This document shows positions 21,593-30,776 of a stretch of DNA of 52,521 nucleotides, piece by piece; within the stretch, counting starts at the first letter, position 1, and each line of letters starts with the position of its first letter. The DNA is from Clostridia bacterium (lineage in GTDB: Bacteria; Bacillota; Clostridia; Oscillospirales; RGIG577), in assembly GCA_017405765.1 (NCBI GenBank), contig JAFQZS010000028.1, positions 1-52,521 on the forward strand, given 5' to 3'. The notes beneath the pieces are model-generated. The model searched no databases, had not been told where the DNA came from, and was given only the letters and a program-made list of their open reading frames with translations. The position numbers and the translations under genes were made by a program.

Positions 21593-22455
21593 GTGGTTTT
21601 TAAAATTATTTTTTCATCTTTTATAAATCCCCGAATAGCCTCGGCGTCTCGCATCCCGCGCTCGTAAAGCCTGTCGAGCTTTGCCCTCTCCTTTGTAAGG
21701 GCCAGCATGCCCTCCGTATCCTCGGGCGCGACTATGAGCACGCGGCCTTCCCTTTCGTACTGCTCACATAGCTTCACCTGCGTATTGTAAACGTATGCGC
21801 GCTTTGCCATGCTCACGGCCGACAGCGGCCTTTGCGGTATGAGAAAGGCCATCAGCGCGTCCTGAAGGTAATTTCTTCTGTACGTGCGCTTCTTCGTAAG
21901 TATTACGACGACCTTATCGCAGCCAAGCTCAAACGCTCTCTTTATCGGTATGGGATCGGAGAGCCCGCCGTCGAAATAATACTTCCCCTTATATTTGTAC
22001 GCTCCGTTCACTATGGGAAGATTGCACGTGCATTTTAATACGCCGTAATCGTCCTGAGCCATATCGTCCACTGAAAAATAGACGGGCTTCCCCGTATTCG
22101 CGTTGGTGGATACTATCTCAAATATGCGCCCGCTCGTGCCTCGCTTTAAGGCGTCGAAGTCTATTTCGTCCTCCCCGCCCTTATTTGCCATAGTGGAATA
22201 TATGTAATCGAGATCAAGATAATTTCGCGTTCTCACAAAATTGTTCCAGCTCATATATTCCTTGCGGTGCGCGTATTCAGTATAATATTTATAATTTCTG
22301 CCCCTTTGGCGCGAAATGAAGGACACCTGATTGGCAGCCCCCGCGGAAACGCCTATATAGCAGTCGAATTCGATACCCATATCAAGGCATCTGTCGAAAA
22401 CGCCTGCGCCGTATATGGCTCGCTCCCCGCCTCCGACGTCAATAATGCCTATCAT
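21589..22455 (-). CDS. Patatin-like phospholipase
   Basis: A 288-residue patatin-family lipid acyl hydrolase with a Ser-Asp dyad. The oxyanion loop (DVGGGERAIYGAG) is at the N-terminus, the nucleophile in GVSAG (Ser37), and the catalytic Asp in FDGGLSDP (Asp162). It resembles the bacterial YjjU/RssA-like group. It is cytoplasmic, with no signal peptide. AAAAGGAGAAAA precedes the ATG. It is the third gene of an operon with an ABC-F protein and an SLH/RCC1 protein (37-base gap). Its stop codon lies inside the -35 of the trpB promoter. Confidence 0.88.
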   Translation of the reverse strand: MIGIIDVGGGERAIYGAGVFDRCLDMGIEFDCYIGVSAGAANQVSFISRQRGRNYKYYTEYAHRKEYMSWNNFVRTRNYLDLDYIYSTMANKGGEDEIDFDALKRGTSGRIFEIVSTNANTGKPVYFSVDDMAQDDYGVLKCTCNLPIVNGAYKYKGKYYFDGGLSDPIPIKRAFELGCDKVVVILTKKRTYRRNYLQDALMAFLIPQRPLSAVSMAKRAYVYNTQVKLCEQYEREGRVLIVAPEDTEGMLALTKERAKLDRLYERGMRDAEAIRGFIKDEKIILKTT

Positions 22456-22491
22456 TGGCAGTTTTCTCCTTTTGGCCGTTAATGTCTTGTA

Positions 22492-24303
22492 TCATTTGAA
22501 TATATAAAGCGACGGAACATTGAATCTGTTTAATGTCTCGCTTGTCGGGCCGCATTGATTCTCTTCGTTGAGTCCCCACGTATAGAGACGTTCGCCCGAC
22601 GTCGTAAGCAGCAAAGTATGGTCGAATCCGAAGGCAAGCTCTCCCGTGTCCGACATGAGCTGTCTTGCGTCGCGCACGTCGTTTTCCGTGTCGCGTCCCA
22701 GACGGTAGTTAAAATTCTGTCCCCACGACCATACTCCGCCGTTCGATTTTATCGCAAACACGGAATTGTCGTTTATATAAAGCTTTTCTACTTTGTAAGT
22801 AATATATGTGGGCTCGCTTACGGTCTCGTCTACCTTCACCTTGCTCATGCCTATGCGGCCGCCCCAGTTTCTGCCCATCGCGTAAAGGTCCTGATCCGTA
22901 TCGGTATAGAACGTTATCTCGTTTCCGGCCCACGCGCCCTGTACGCCCACAGATATAAGCTTAGGCTCGTCAAAGCGTCCGCCCTGATGCGCGGGGTCTA
23001 TCTGTCCCGAAAAATTGCCGCCCCAGCCGTAAAGCTCGTTTTTGTTCGTTATCATAAGAATGTGCGACGTTCCCGCCGATATGTCGCGCACACCGCTCAT
23101 AATAAGCGCGGGCGTCTTGTTCTTTATATCATCGGTGCCGTAAAGCGCGCTGACCATGCGCGTATCGCCCCACTGATATACATCTCCTCCGTAAGTTAGC
23201 GCTGCGGCAAATCCTCCGCTTACAGACACCTTCGCCACGTTATCTAAAATTTTCACGGGCGTGTATACGTCTGCCTCGCTGCCAGTGCCGAGCGTATAAA
23301 GGCTGCCCTCGCCCCAAGCGTAAAGCGCCGCGGAGTTTGTTATGGCATATGTTCTGTTTCTCTGCGCAAGCACATACCGCACGTTTTCAAGCATAACATG
23401 CGGCGTTTCGCCGTCGCCGAATCCATACAGCTTGCCTTCGCTTATATAATAGCCGTGAGACCCCGCCGCAGCCACGGACGAGACGCCTGTAGCCACACGG
23501 CGCGCCCCCGTTATGTGATCGCTTGTCTCAAGGCCGAGCTGATACTTGTCGTTTCTGCCCCAGGCGTAAAGTGCGCCCTTGTCGTCAATGTAAAACGAGG
23601 TGTAGTCTCCCGCGGCAATGCGCGAAGTCTCACTCTGCGAAACGCCGGTTTTCACGGGGGAGACGGTCTGTCCGCCCGATCCGGGGGCTATAAATCCCGT
23701 ATAAAGGCGCCATACCATTGCTATGGCCTGCTCTCTCGTCGCTCCCGAAAGCGGAGCTATGACTGCCGTTTTCGCATTGTCGCTTACGCCCTTTACTATG
23801 CCGAGCTTATACATGAGCTGTACCGATGAATCGGCCCAATCAGATATATCATCCTCGTCGTCGAATATTACATACTGCATCGTTACCGGCGCATTTACGC
23901 CGAGCGCGTCGACAAGCCGTGACATCATAGTGCACATCTCCTGGCGCGTTATGCCGCGCTCTGGCATGAACTGCACTGCAGACACGCCGTTCACGACGCC
24001 TATTTTATAAGCCTTGAGCACATTTATATCGTTCGTGTCGTCAAACACACGGCTGCCCGTATCGGCCGATATAGCGCCCGCCTGTTTTTCGTAGACCGCT
24101 ACGGCTATCGCCGCAAATTCGGCGCGATTTACCGATACTGTAAGATCTTCGGGAAACTCTTTGGGCATAAGCCCCGCATCTTTAAATCCCGACACCTCCG
24201 CATCGGCCCATTCGCTCGTTTTATACTCTGCTCCCGCAAAGCAGAACAGCGATATTAAGAGAGCGAAAACGAGTAAAGTTGAAACTGCCTTTGCTTTTTT
24301 CAT
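22492..24303 (-). CDS. Surface protein with SLH domains and an RCC1-type beta-propeller
   Basis: A 603-residue exported protein. After a signal peptide (cleavage near CFAGA, about 20-25) come three SLH-like domains (about 28-205, with FMPERGITRQEMCTMMSRLV and SGATREQAIAMVWRLY), a Gly/Ser linker, then RCC1 repeats from about 225 to the end. Repeats show GALYAWGRNDKYQLGLETSD, LYAWGEGSLYTLGTGSEAD, ELYGWGGNFSGQID, GVWSWGQNFNYRLGRDTEND and RLYTWGLNEENQCG. SLH anchors it to the wall; RCC1 propellers usually bind other proteins or ligands. Its ATG overlaps the ABC-F stop (ATGA). Function unknown. Confidence 0.88.
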   Translation of the reverse strand: MKKAKAVSTLLVFALLISLFCFAGAEYKTSEWADAEVSGFKDAGLMPKEFPEDLTVSVNRAEFAAIAVAVYEKQAGAISADTGSRVFDDTNDINVLKAYKIGVVNGVSAVQFMPERGITRQEMCTMMSRLVDALGVNAPVTMQYVIFDDEDDISDWADSSVQLMYKLGIVKGVSDNAKTAVIAPLSGATREQAIAMVWRLYTGFIAPGSGGQTVSPVKTGVSQSETSRIAAGDYTSFYIDDKGALYAWGRNDKYQLGLETSDHITGARRVATGVSSVAAAGSHGYYISEGKLYGFGDGETPHVMLENVRYVLAQRNRTYAITNSAALYAWGEGSLYTLGTGSEADVYTPVKILDNVAKVSVSGGFAAALTYGGDVYQWGDTRMVSALYGTDDIKNKTPALIMSGVRDISAGTSHILMITNKNELYGWGGNFSGQIDPAHQGGRFDEPKLISVGVQGAWAGNEITFYTDTDQDLYAMGRNWGGRIGMSKVKVDETVSEPTYITYKVEKLYINDNSVFAIKSNGGVWSWGQNFNYRLGRDTENDVRDARQLMSDTGELAFGFDHTLLLTTSGERLYTWGLNEENQCGPTSETLNRFNVPSLYIFK

Positions 24304-26243
24304 TTTTCTGCCTCCTGATGCTTATTGACTTCCACGGCTGCAAGCTCCTCGCTCAAAGCCTCCCATTTTTCATACGCCTCCGAAAGGCGGCCGTTCGCTT
24401 CGGCCTGCAAATTCGTAAGCTCTATCATTTTTTTATAATCGGACGCCGTCTCGCCGTCCGAAAGCTGCCGCTCGATCTCTTTAAGCTCGTCCTCGAGCGC
24501 CGCTATCTCTTCCTCCGTCCGGCTTATCTTCATATTGAGCGAACGGATGAGCGACTGAGTCTGCTTCTTTTTGAGAAATTCCGCCTTCGTGTCCGACTTT
24601 TTCTCCGTCTGCAGCACCGTCTTCTGCGCTTCGCGTCTGTGCGCCGAAAATTCGTCGTAGCTGCCCGAAAAATCGCCGGCCTCGCCGCCGCTTAAATATA
24701 TTATCCTGTCGCACAGCTTGTTTATAAAGTATCTGTCGTGCGATATAACGAGCATCGTGCCGCCGTAATCTATCAGCGCGTCCTCAAGCGCTTCCTTTGA
24801 ATATATGTCGAGATGGTTTGTCGGCTCGTCAAGTATGAGAAAGTTTGCGCCCTTTAACATAACTTTTAAAAGCGCAATGCGTGCGCGCTCCCCTCCCGAA
24901 AGCTCCGAAACGCTTTTATATACCTCCTCGCCCGAAAAAAGGAACGCCGCAAGCGCGCTTCTTACTTCGGTCTGTGAAAGTGCGGGAAAGTCGTTCCACA
25001 CCTCGCTTATAACGTCGGAGTCGCCGCGAATGTTGCCGCCGAGCTGGTCATAATACGCGACCTCGCACGACGCGCCCGTGCGTATGCTGCCCGTGTAAGG
25101 TATCTGCCCCATAACGGCGCGGAGCAGCGTCGTTTTTCCGGAGCCGTTACGCCCCAAAAGAAAGACTCTCTCTTTATCGGTTATGTCAAACGATACGTTC
25201 CTGAGTATCGGTTCGCCGTCGTAAGAAATGCTTACGTCCTCGCATAAGAGCGCATCGAAGCTGCCTTTTTTTGCAGGCGCAAAAGAAAAATCCAGCCGTT
25301 TTTCATGCCCCTTCGGCTCAACAAGCGTCTTTTTTATGCGCTCGATCTGTTTTAGCTTGCTTTCGGCCGTCCTAATGTTCCTCTCACGGTTCCATTGGCG
25401 TTGTTTTTTTACTATGCCCTCTATTCTTTTTATCTCGCGCATAGTGTTTTCGTAGCGGCGTCTTACGTATTCTTCCTCGCCCTCTTTTCTCTCAAGGTAT
25501 TCGCTGTAAGCGCAGGAGAAAACGGCAAGAGCGCCCCTGTCTATCTCTATCGTTTTACTTGTCACGCGGTCAAGAAAGTATCTGTCGTGAGATATAACTA
25601 TGAACGCGCCCGAAAAGTTTCTTAAAAAATCCTCGAGCCACTCAATGGCCTCTATGTCGAGGTGATTTGTCGGCTCGTCAAGCAATAGAAGATTCGAGTC
25701 GGACAAAAGCAGCTTTGAAAGCGCAAGCTTCGAAAGCTGGCCGCCGCTCAAAGAGGAAAGCGGGCGCGAAAAGTCATCCTCCGAAAAGCCCAGTCCCTTA
25801 AGCGTTGCCGCAACGCGGCTCTTATAATAAAGTCCCCCGTCTGCAGTGAACTCGTCGTGCAGGCGGGCGTGGCGCGAGATAAGGCGTTCGCGTTCGCTCT
25901 CGTTCAAATCGGCGCAGCTCATTTTTTTCGTCATGCTCTCAAGCTCGTTCTCTTTTTCGATAAACGCTGAAAACGTACTCATAAGCTCTTCCCACAGCGT
26001 CTTGTCCCTGTTTTCAGTCACAAATTGCGAAAGATATGACATCTTAGCGTCGCGTCCGAAAGTTATGACGCCGCCGTCGCTTTTTTCCTCCCCCGTAAGC
26101 AGGCGAAAAAGCGTAGTCTTGCCTGCGCCGTTCTTTCCGACAAGGGCCGCCTTCTCCCCGGGCTCCAAGGAAAAGGAGACGCTTTTAAGTATCTCTCTGT
26201 CGCCGAAATATTTACTTAAATCGGAAACATGTAATATGCCCAT
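24300..26243 (-). CDS. ABC-F family ATPase (ribosome-associated type)
   Basis: A 647-residue protein with two ABC domains and no membrane segments. The first has Walker A GKNGAGKTT (about 37-45), LSGGQLSKLALSKLLL and LLDEPTNHLD. The second has GRNGSGKTTLLRAV, LSGGERARIALLKVML and LDEPTNHLD. A linker rich in Arg/Lys/Glu joins them and a coiled-coil tail follows (about 540-640), as in YdiF/Uup. Such proteins act on ribosomes; some give antibiotic resistance, but the linker does not let me claim that. I start at ATG 26241-26243 with GGAG six bases upstream. It is the first gene of the operon with the SLH/RCC1 and patatin genes. Confidence 0.9.
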   Translation of the reverse strand: MGILHVSDLSKYFGDREILKSVSFSLEPGEKAALVGKNGAGKTTLFRLLTGEEKSDGGVITFGRDAKMSYLSQFVTENRDKTLWEELMSTFSAFIEKENELESMTKKMSCADLNESERERLISRHARLHDEFTADGGLYYKSRVAATLKGLGFSEDDFSRPLSSLSGGQLSKLALSKLLLSDSNLLLLDEPTNHLDIEAIEWLEDFLRNFSGAFIVISHDRYFLDRVTSKTIEIDRGALAVFSCAYSEYLERKEGEEEYVRRRYENTMREIKRIEGIVKKQRQWNRERNIRTAESKLKQIERIKKTLVEPKGHEKRLDFSFAPAKKGSFDALLCEDVSISYDGEPILRNVSFDITDKERVFLLGRNGSGKTTLLRAVMGQIPYTGSIRTGASCEVAYYDQLGGNIRGDSDVISEVWNDFPALSQTEVRSALAAFLFSGEEVYKSVSELSGGERARIALLKVMLKGANFLILDEPTNHLDIYSKEALEDALIDYGGTMLVISHDRYFINKLCDRIIYLSGGEAGDFSGSYDEFSAHRREAQKTVLQTEKKSDTKAEFLKKKQTQSLIRSLNMKISRTEEEIAALEDELKEIERQLSDGETASDYKKMIELTNLQAEANGRLSEAYEKWEALSEELAAVEVNKHQEAEK

Positions 26244-26273
26244 ATGAAGCTCCATTGTAAACAATTCTTTACT

Positions 26274-26302
26274 ATTCTATCATACCCCGATAACAATGTA
26301 AA
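26274..26302 (-). promoter_or_regulatory. Promoter of the ABC-F operon
   Basis: On the minus strand TTTACA (26297-26302), 17 bases, TAGAAT (26274-26279), about 30 bases before the start codon. Confidence 0.65.
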
Positions 26303-26336
26303 GACAAAAGTAAAAAAGAATGCCGTCTTCATCATT

Positions 26337-26400
26337 TTAGAACCAAGGTTCTAAGACTCCTTTTCAATATGCTTCTCTTGCTTTGAAAGCAAGAGAAAAC
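26337..26400. repeat. Second copy of the TTAGAACC palindrome repeat
   Basis: The palindrome TTAGAACCAAGGTTCTAA (26337-26354) and the following TCCTTTTCAAT plus CTTGCTTT match 16823-16875. It is followed by a CTTGCTTTGAAAGCAAG hairpin. It lies in the gap between the ABC-F gene and the structured segment. Confidence 0.7.
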
Positions 26401-26459
26401 CTTAAAACTCCGTTTTAAGAATTTGATCCCCCTGCCGGGGGGCGTACTTTTGTAACCTC

Positions 26460-27115
26460 AGACCACCCCAAAAAATCCGCTTCGCGTATTTTTAGGTGAC
26501 CCCGGCGTACCAAAAGTCCCGAGAGGCTGCCGCCTCTCCGTCTCTCCGCTCCCTCGCTCCAACGCCGCCTCTCGGCGGCGCCAGCCGCTCGGCGTTACTC
26601 AAATATGACTTATGTCTCGCCATCTACTGGCGATAAGCGCAATTTGCTTTATAGCTTGGAGCCTTTTCGCCATGAGGGCGCATTCTAGAAGCTTACAGCC
26701 ATCACTGGTGTTCCGCGGCCGAGCCGCTCCAAGTCCCCGATGCCCGTTAGAAGAAGGTAACATTAAACAAGCCGCTTTTTAGCAATAGCTTTCTTCTAGC
26801 GGAAACCGGAGTGTCGGGCGCGTGCGACGCGCCCGTCAAATTGGTGGAGAAGATATCTTGAATTGGCCCTCACATCGAGGAAGGCTGGAAGTATACTTTA
26901 GATCATGACCTTCTAGCCGAAGATCGGAGATGAATAATTTGCTGTAAGAGCCGCAGTATGGGCCTGTGGGTCTCCCCTCGTGTGGGGACGGGGGAGCAAA
27001 GCCCACGGAAATTTTGGTTCGCGCCTGGCCCCTAAAAATACGCGAAGCGGATCCCGGGGTCCCCAAAAAATGCTTTCATTTTTTGGGGTGGGTCCAAGGG
27101 GGAAGGCTTTTGGGG
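26460..27115. repeat. Gene-less GC-rich segment flanked by inverted repeats; candidate structured RNA or non-autonomous element
   Basis: No credible coding frame on either strand. The left flank (26464-26500: CACCCCAAAAAATCCGCTTC, CGCGTATTTTTAGG, TGACCCCGG) recurs inverted at 27028-27092 with an extra hairpin inserted. Between them are strong stems: GAGAGGC/GCCTCTC and CGCCGCC/GGCGGCG (26521-26581), CCGTTAGAAGAA/TTCTTCTAGCGG (26745-26802), GGGCGCGT/ACGCGCCC (26817-26834), GGCTGGAAG/CTTCTAGCC (26883-26919), and a GGGCC/GTGGG/CCCC group (26959-27006). It could be a non-autonomous mobile element or a large structured RNA. It matches no RNA family I can name; strand unknown. Confidence 0.55.
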
Positions 27116-27180
27116 GCGCCCGCGCCTCCCGCCCACGGCAGTTTATCAGAAATTTTGGCGCCGCAGTCCCAATATAAAAT

Positions 27181-27212
27181 GCAGACCGAAAGCGAACGAT
27201 CTTTCGGTCTGC
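27181..27212 (-). terminator. Terminator after the DUF1667 gene
   Basis: GCAGACCGAAAG and CTTTCGGTCTGC form a perfect 12-base stem with an 8-base loop, 15 bases beyond the stop codon. The minus-strand continuation is ATTTTATATT, only moderately U-rich. Confidence 0.7.
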
Positions 27213-27226
27213 AAAAAATCAATATG

Positions 27227-27601
27227 TTACTGCACGTATTTTTTTACGTTGGCTCTCGCTATTATATCAATGCCCGAATCCATGAAATTCTTTATTATTA
27301 CTTTGCCGAACTCTAAAGGGGCCTCGACCTCGGCTTTTTTCAGGGCCTTCTCAAAGGCCTCGACCATGGGGCCGGGCACAGGCTCCGCGCTTCTGACTTT
27401 GGCTATGGATACGGCTCCGTTCTTAACGTAAACGTCCGCTTCAACGAGCGAATCCGGCGGAGCGACCGTTTCGTATATGAATTTTTCGCCCTTCGGACAC
27501 GCAGCGCCCTTTATGGTGATAATCCTTCCCGCCTCCTCAAGATAAGTTATCATGCAGCCGTTCGTGCAGCGTGGACACGTTTTGAACCTTTGAACTACCA
27601 T
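27227..27601 (-). CDS. DUF1667 cysteine-cluster protein
   Basis: A 124-residue protein with four Cys at the N-terminus (CPRC-TNGC and a later AACPKG), as in DUF1667, which probably holds an iron-sulfur cluster or metal. The C-terminal part (PLEFGKVIIKNFMDSGIDII) also fits. The family is usually encoded next to an FAD-dependent glycerol-3-phosphate-dehydrogenase-like oxidoreductase, which is missing here. GGGAGGATATTTT precedes the ATG. It lies 17 bases after hemW on the same strand and is probably co-transcribed with lepA-hemW. Confidence 0.82.
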   Translation of the reverse strand: MVVQRFKTCPRCTNGCMITYLEEAGRIITIKGAACPKGEKFIYETVAPPDSLVEADVYVKNGAVSIAKVRSAEPVPGPMVEAFEKALKKAEVEAPLEFGKVIIKNFMDSGIDIIARANVKKYVQ

Positions 27602-27618
27602 AAAATATCCTCCCTTAT

Positions 27619-28755
27619 TTAGATTTGTGACAGAATATCGGCTATTATGCTGTTTGATATCAAAAAGCCCTTTGGCGTAAGTGCGGTGTGCGCCTCGTCC
27701 GAGAGCATATGCCCCAAAGCCGTATAAGCGCTTATCGAGCTTTTGAACCTTTCCCGGAAATCAAATCCGAACTCGCCGTAAAACTCGCCCGGGCGTATGC
27801 CGCGTGTCGTTCTGAGCCTAAGCATAATATACTCGAAAAGCCTGTCCTCCCGCGTAAGCGTTTCTCTTTCGCACACGGGCGAACGCGCCTTTTTTACGGC
27901 TTCTATATACTTCTTTACGTCCGGCTCGTTTGAAAAGCGCGCGCCGCCGAAAAACGAATGAGCCGCCGAGCCTATTCCGAGATATTCGCTTCCCAGCCAA
28001 TAGCGCATATTATGCCTCGAATGAAAGCCCTCCTTTGCGTAATTGGATATTTCATATTGAAGATATCCGCTCTCCTCCAGATGGCGCGTAAGAAAAAGAT
28101 ACATATCGGCGCACTCGTCGTCGTTTGGAAGCAAAAGCTCGTCGCGCATCTCAAAAAAGCGCGTCCCCTCCTCTATTTTAAGGCCGTAGGCTGAAATATG
28201 CTCTGCTGACATGGAAACGGCGTAATCTATGGAGCGTGAAAGCGAAGCGAGCGTCTGGCCGGGCAGCCCCGTCATAAGATCAAGGCTTATATTCTTAAAT
28301 CCGCAGCCGCGCGCCAAAAGAAAGCTCTGCTCGAACCGCTTCGCGGTATGAATGCGGCCGAGCGTTCTAAGCTCGGAGTCGAGCGCGCTTTGAAGCCCCA
28401 TTGATATGCGGTTCGCACCGATCCTTCGCGCCGCCGAAAAAAACTCCTTTGTGCCCGTGTCGGGATTTGCCTCAAACGTAAATTCGGCATTGTCGGCTAT
28501 GCGCACGTTTTTTCGTATATGCGCTCCCAATGAAAGTATCTGCTCGGGCAAAAGCACAGACGGCGTGCCGCCGCCTACATATATCGTGTCTACAATATAA
28601 TCCGCAAGCGCCTCGCGGTACGACGAAAGCTCGCGTCCCACGGCTTCTATATAAGCGTCGCGATAACGCTCCATATTCTCATATGAACGAAAATCACAAT
28701 AGGCGCACTTTTTCACACAAAACGGCACATGGATGTAAAGGCCTATGCTTTTCAT
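27619..28755 (-). CDS. hemW: HemW-type radical SAM protein
   Basis: A 378-residue radical SAM protein. The cluster motif is CVKKCAYCDF (Cys13, Cys17, Cys20). YVGGGTPS, FEANPD, NRISMGLQS, DLMTGLPGQT and the C-terminal winged-helix-like HemN domain (about 300-378) are visible. HemW proteins bind heme and were long annotated as oxygen-independent coproporphyrinogen oxidase. Its ATG at 28753-28755 overlaps the lepA stop (TAATG), the conserved lepA-hemW arrangement of Bacillota. A longer upstream frame lies inside lepA and is rejected. Confidence 0.92.
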   Translation of the reverse strand: MKSIGLYIHVPFCVKKCAYCDFRSYENMERYRDAYIEAVGRELSSYREALADYIVDTIYVGGGTPSVLLPEQILSLGAHIRKNVRIADNAEFTFEANPDTGTKEFFSAARRIGANRISMGLQSALDSELRTLGRIHTAKRFEQSFLLARGCGFKNISLDLMTGLPGQTLASLSRSIDYAVSMSAEHISAYGLKIEEGTRFFEMRDELLLPNDDECADMYLFLTRHLEESGYLQYEISNYAKEGFHSRHNMRYWLGSEYLGIGSAAHSFFGGARFSNEPDVKKYIEAVKKARSPVCERETLTREDRLFEYIMLRLRTTRGIRPGEFYGEFGFDFRERFKSSISAYTALGHMLSDEAHTALTPKGFLISNSIIADILSQI

Positions 28756-30560
28756 TATGAATCGAGCTTTAAAACAGACATGAACGCCTCCTGCGGCACC
28801 TCGACCGTGCCAAGCCGCCTCATGCGCTTTTTGCCTTCCTTCTGTTTCTCCAAAAGCTTCTTCTTTCGCGTGATATCGCCGCCGGAACACTTGGCTAGCA
28901 CGTCTTTTCTCAGCGCCTTTACCGTCTCGCGCGCGATTATCTTATTGCCTATGGCCGCTTGGACAGGTATCTCGAACATCTGACGCGGTATGTTGTCTTT
29001 AAGCTTTTCCGCGATCCTTCGCGCGCGCGCATACGCCTTATCCGTATGCACGATGAATGAGAGCGCGTCAACGACTTCGCCGTTCAAAAGTATGTCGAGC
29101 TTTACGAGATCCGACTGAACATATCCCAAAAATTCGTAGTCGAGCGAGGCGTAGCCGCGTGTGCGCGATTTCAAATTGTCAAAAAAGTCGTAGATTATCT
29201 CGTTTAACGGAAGCTCGTATTTTAACGACACGCGGTTCGTGTCTATATACTCCATCGTCTTGAACGTGCCGCGCCGCTCCTGGCAGAGGTCCATGATATT
29301 GCCCACGAACTCCGACGGCGAGATTATGTCGGCCTTAACTACGGGCTCGTAAACGCGGTCTATCTCCGTCGGCGGAGGATAATTTGTGGGATTGTCTATG
29401 AATATCGTCTCGCCGTTCGTTTTTTCCACTTTATATATAACGCTGGGCGCAGTCGTGATAAGGTCAAGATTATATTCGCGCTCAAGGCGCTCCTGTATTA
29501 TCTCCATATGAAGAAGCCCCAAAAAGCCGCATCTGAAGCCAAAGCCCAAAGCTATGGAACTCTCCGCCTCGAACGAAAGCGACGCGTCGTTGAGCTGAAG
29601 CTTTTCGAGAGCGTCTCTAAGATCGGGGTACTTTGTCGTGTCGGCGGGATATATGCCCGAGAACACCATGGGATTTACCGCCTTGTAGCCGGGAAGCGGC
29701 TCTGCGGCTCCGCCCGGCTCGCACGTCACCGTATCGCCTACGCGCGTGTCGGACACGTTCTTCATGCTGGCCGCGATGTAGCCGACTTCTCCCGCCGCAA
29801 GCTCCGGCGAGGGCGCAAAGCCGTCGGCCTTGAAATATCCTGTTTCCACGACGTCGAAAACGGCGCCGGTCGACATGATCTTTATCTTCGTGCCGGGGCG
29901 CACCGAGCCGTCCATAAGGCGCACGTAAATGATGATGCCCTTGTACAGATCGTAATACGAGTCGAAAATAAGCGCTTTTAAGGGCTTATTTTCGTCTCCC
30001 TTCGGGGGAGGCACGTCCTTAACGATCTTTTCAAGCACGCTTTCTATATTTATGCCCATTTTGGCCGATATCTGGGGCGCGTCGCTCGCGTCAAGGCCTA
30101 TTATGTCCTCTATCTCATGGATAACGCGCTCGGGGTCCGCGCTCGGCAGATCTATCTTATTTATAACGGGCACTATCTCAAGGTCGTTTTCCAAGGCGAG
30201 ATACGTATTTGCAAGCGTCTGCGCCTCGATGCCTTGGGCCGCGTCAACAACGAGCACCGCGCCCTCGCACGCAGCAAGCGAACGCGACACCTCATAATTG
30301 AAATCGACGTGTCCGGGAGTGTCGATGAGGTTAAGCACATACTCGCGTCCGTCCTTCGCCGTATAGAGAAGCTTTACTGCGCGCGCCTTTATCGTTATGC
30401 CGCGCTCGCGCTCTATATCCATATTATCGAGAAGCTGCTCCTCCATATCGCGCTCGGCTACCGTATTCGTGTTTTCCAAAAGCCTGTCGGCAAGCGTTGA
30501 TTTTCCGTGGTCGATGTGGGCTATTATAGAGAAATTGCGTATCAGCTCTTTATTGGCCAT
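28755..30560 (-). CDS. lepA: Elongation factor 4 (LepA), ribosome back-translocase GTPase
   Basis: A 601-residue translational GTPase. The G1 motif AHIDHGKST (about 14-22), [15 protein letters not shown] and NKIDLP are present. The EF-G-like domains follow, and the LepA-specific C-terminal domain ([39 protein letters not shown]) is at the end. Length is normal. GGAG lies a few bases before the ATG. It is the first gene of a lepA-hemW-DUF1667 unit. In many Bacillota spoIIP lies directly before lepA; here it is 3.4 kb away, separated by the ABC transporter and the carboxypeptidase. Confidence 0.97.
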   Translation of the reverse strand: MANKELIRNFSIIAHIDHGKSTLADRLLENTNTVAERDMEEQLLDNMDIERERGITIKARAVKLLYTAKDGREYVLNLIDTPGHVDFNYEVSRSLAACEGAVLVVDAAQGIEAQTLANTYLALENDLEIVPVINKIDLPSADPERVIHEIEDIIGLDASDAPQISAKMGINIESVLEKIVKDVPPPKGDENKPLKALIFDSYYDLYKGIIIYVRLMDGSVRPGTKIKIMSTGAVFDVVETGYFKADGFAPSPELAAGEVGYIAASMKNVSDTRVGDTVTCEPGGAAEPLPGYKAVNPMVFSGIYPADTTKYPDLRDALEKLQLNDASLSFEAESSIALGFGFRCGFLGLLHMEIIQERLEREYNLDLITTAPSVIYKVEKTNGETIFIDNPTNYPPPTEIDRVYEPVVKADIISPSEFVGNIMDLCQERRGTFKTMEYIDTNRVSLKYELPLNEIIYDFFDNLKSRTRGYASLDYEFLGYVQSDLVKLDILLNGEVVDALSFIVHTDKAYARARRIAEKLKDNIPRQMFEIPVQAAIGNKIIARETVKALRKDVLAKCSGGDITRKKKLLEKQKEGKKRMRRLGTVEVPQEAFMSVLKLDS

Positions 30561-30677
30561 ATATTTTTACTCCTGTGAGATGCAGATTGCTTTTTATTAT
30601 TAAATTATACCAAACAAAAGGGAGCATATACAAGTATAAAAAGACTGATTTTTAATATGAAAAGCTTATGTCTGTAA

Positions 30678-30706
30678 TTGACATATTATTTACGCCGTGG
30701 TATACT
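30678..30706 (+). promoter_or_regulatory. Promoter of the metal ABC transporter
   Basis: TTGACA (30678-30683), 17 bases, TATACT (30701-30706); start of transcription expected near 30713. Confidence 0.85.
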
Positions 30707-30729
30707 GATTTGCGAAATAATCGCAAATC
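30707..30729 (+). promoter_or_regulatory. Palindromic operator over the transcription start
   Basis: GATTTGCGA, five bases AATAA, TCGCAAATC: a perfect 9-base inverted repeat directly after the -10. A repressor here would block initiation. Size and position fit a Fur/Zur- or DtxR/MntR-type metal repressor site for the transporter genes, by inference; no such regulator is encoded in the window. Confidence 0.7.
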
Positions 30730-30776
30730 TTTGCGGCGAAGTTTTGTAAAGGAAGCCCTGAATCAAGGAGATCAAA

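Noticed and set aside
24300-26243. Antibiotic-resistance ABC-F
   Set aside because: The protein has a coiled-coil tail and linker like YdiF/Uup, and I see no long antibiotic-resistance-type linker. Resistance cannot be claimed from this sequence.
26460-27115. RNase P RNA, tmRNA, SRP RNA or group II intron
   Set aside because: I looked for their conserved cores (for example the GAGGAAAGTCC block of RNase P, the tmRNA acceptor end with CCA, the intron domain V) and did not find them.
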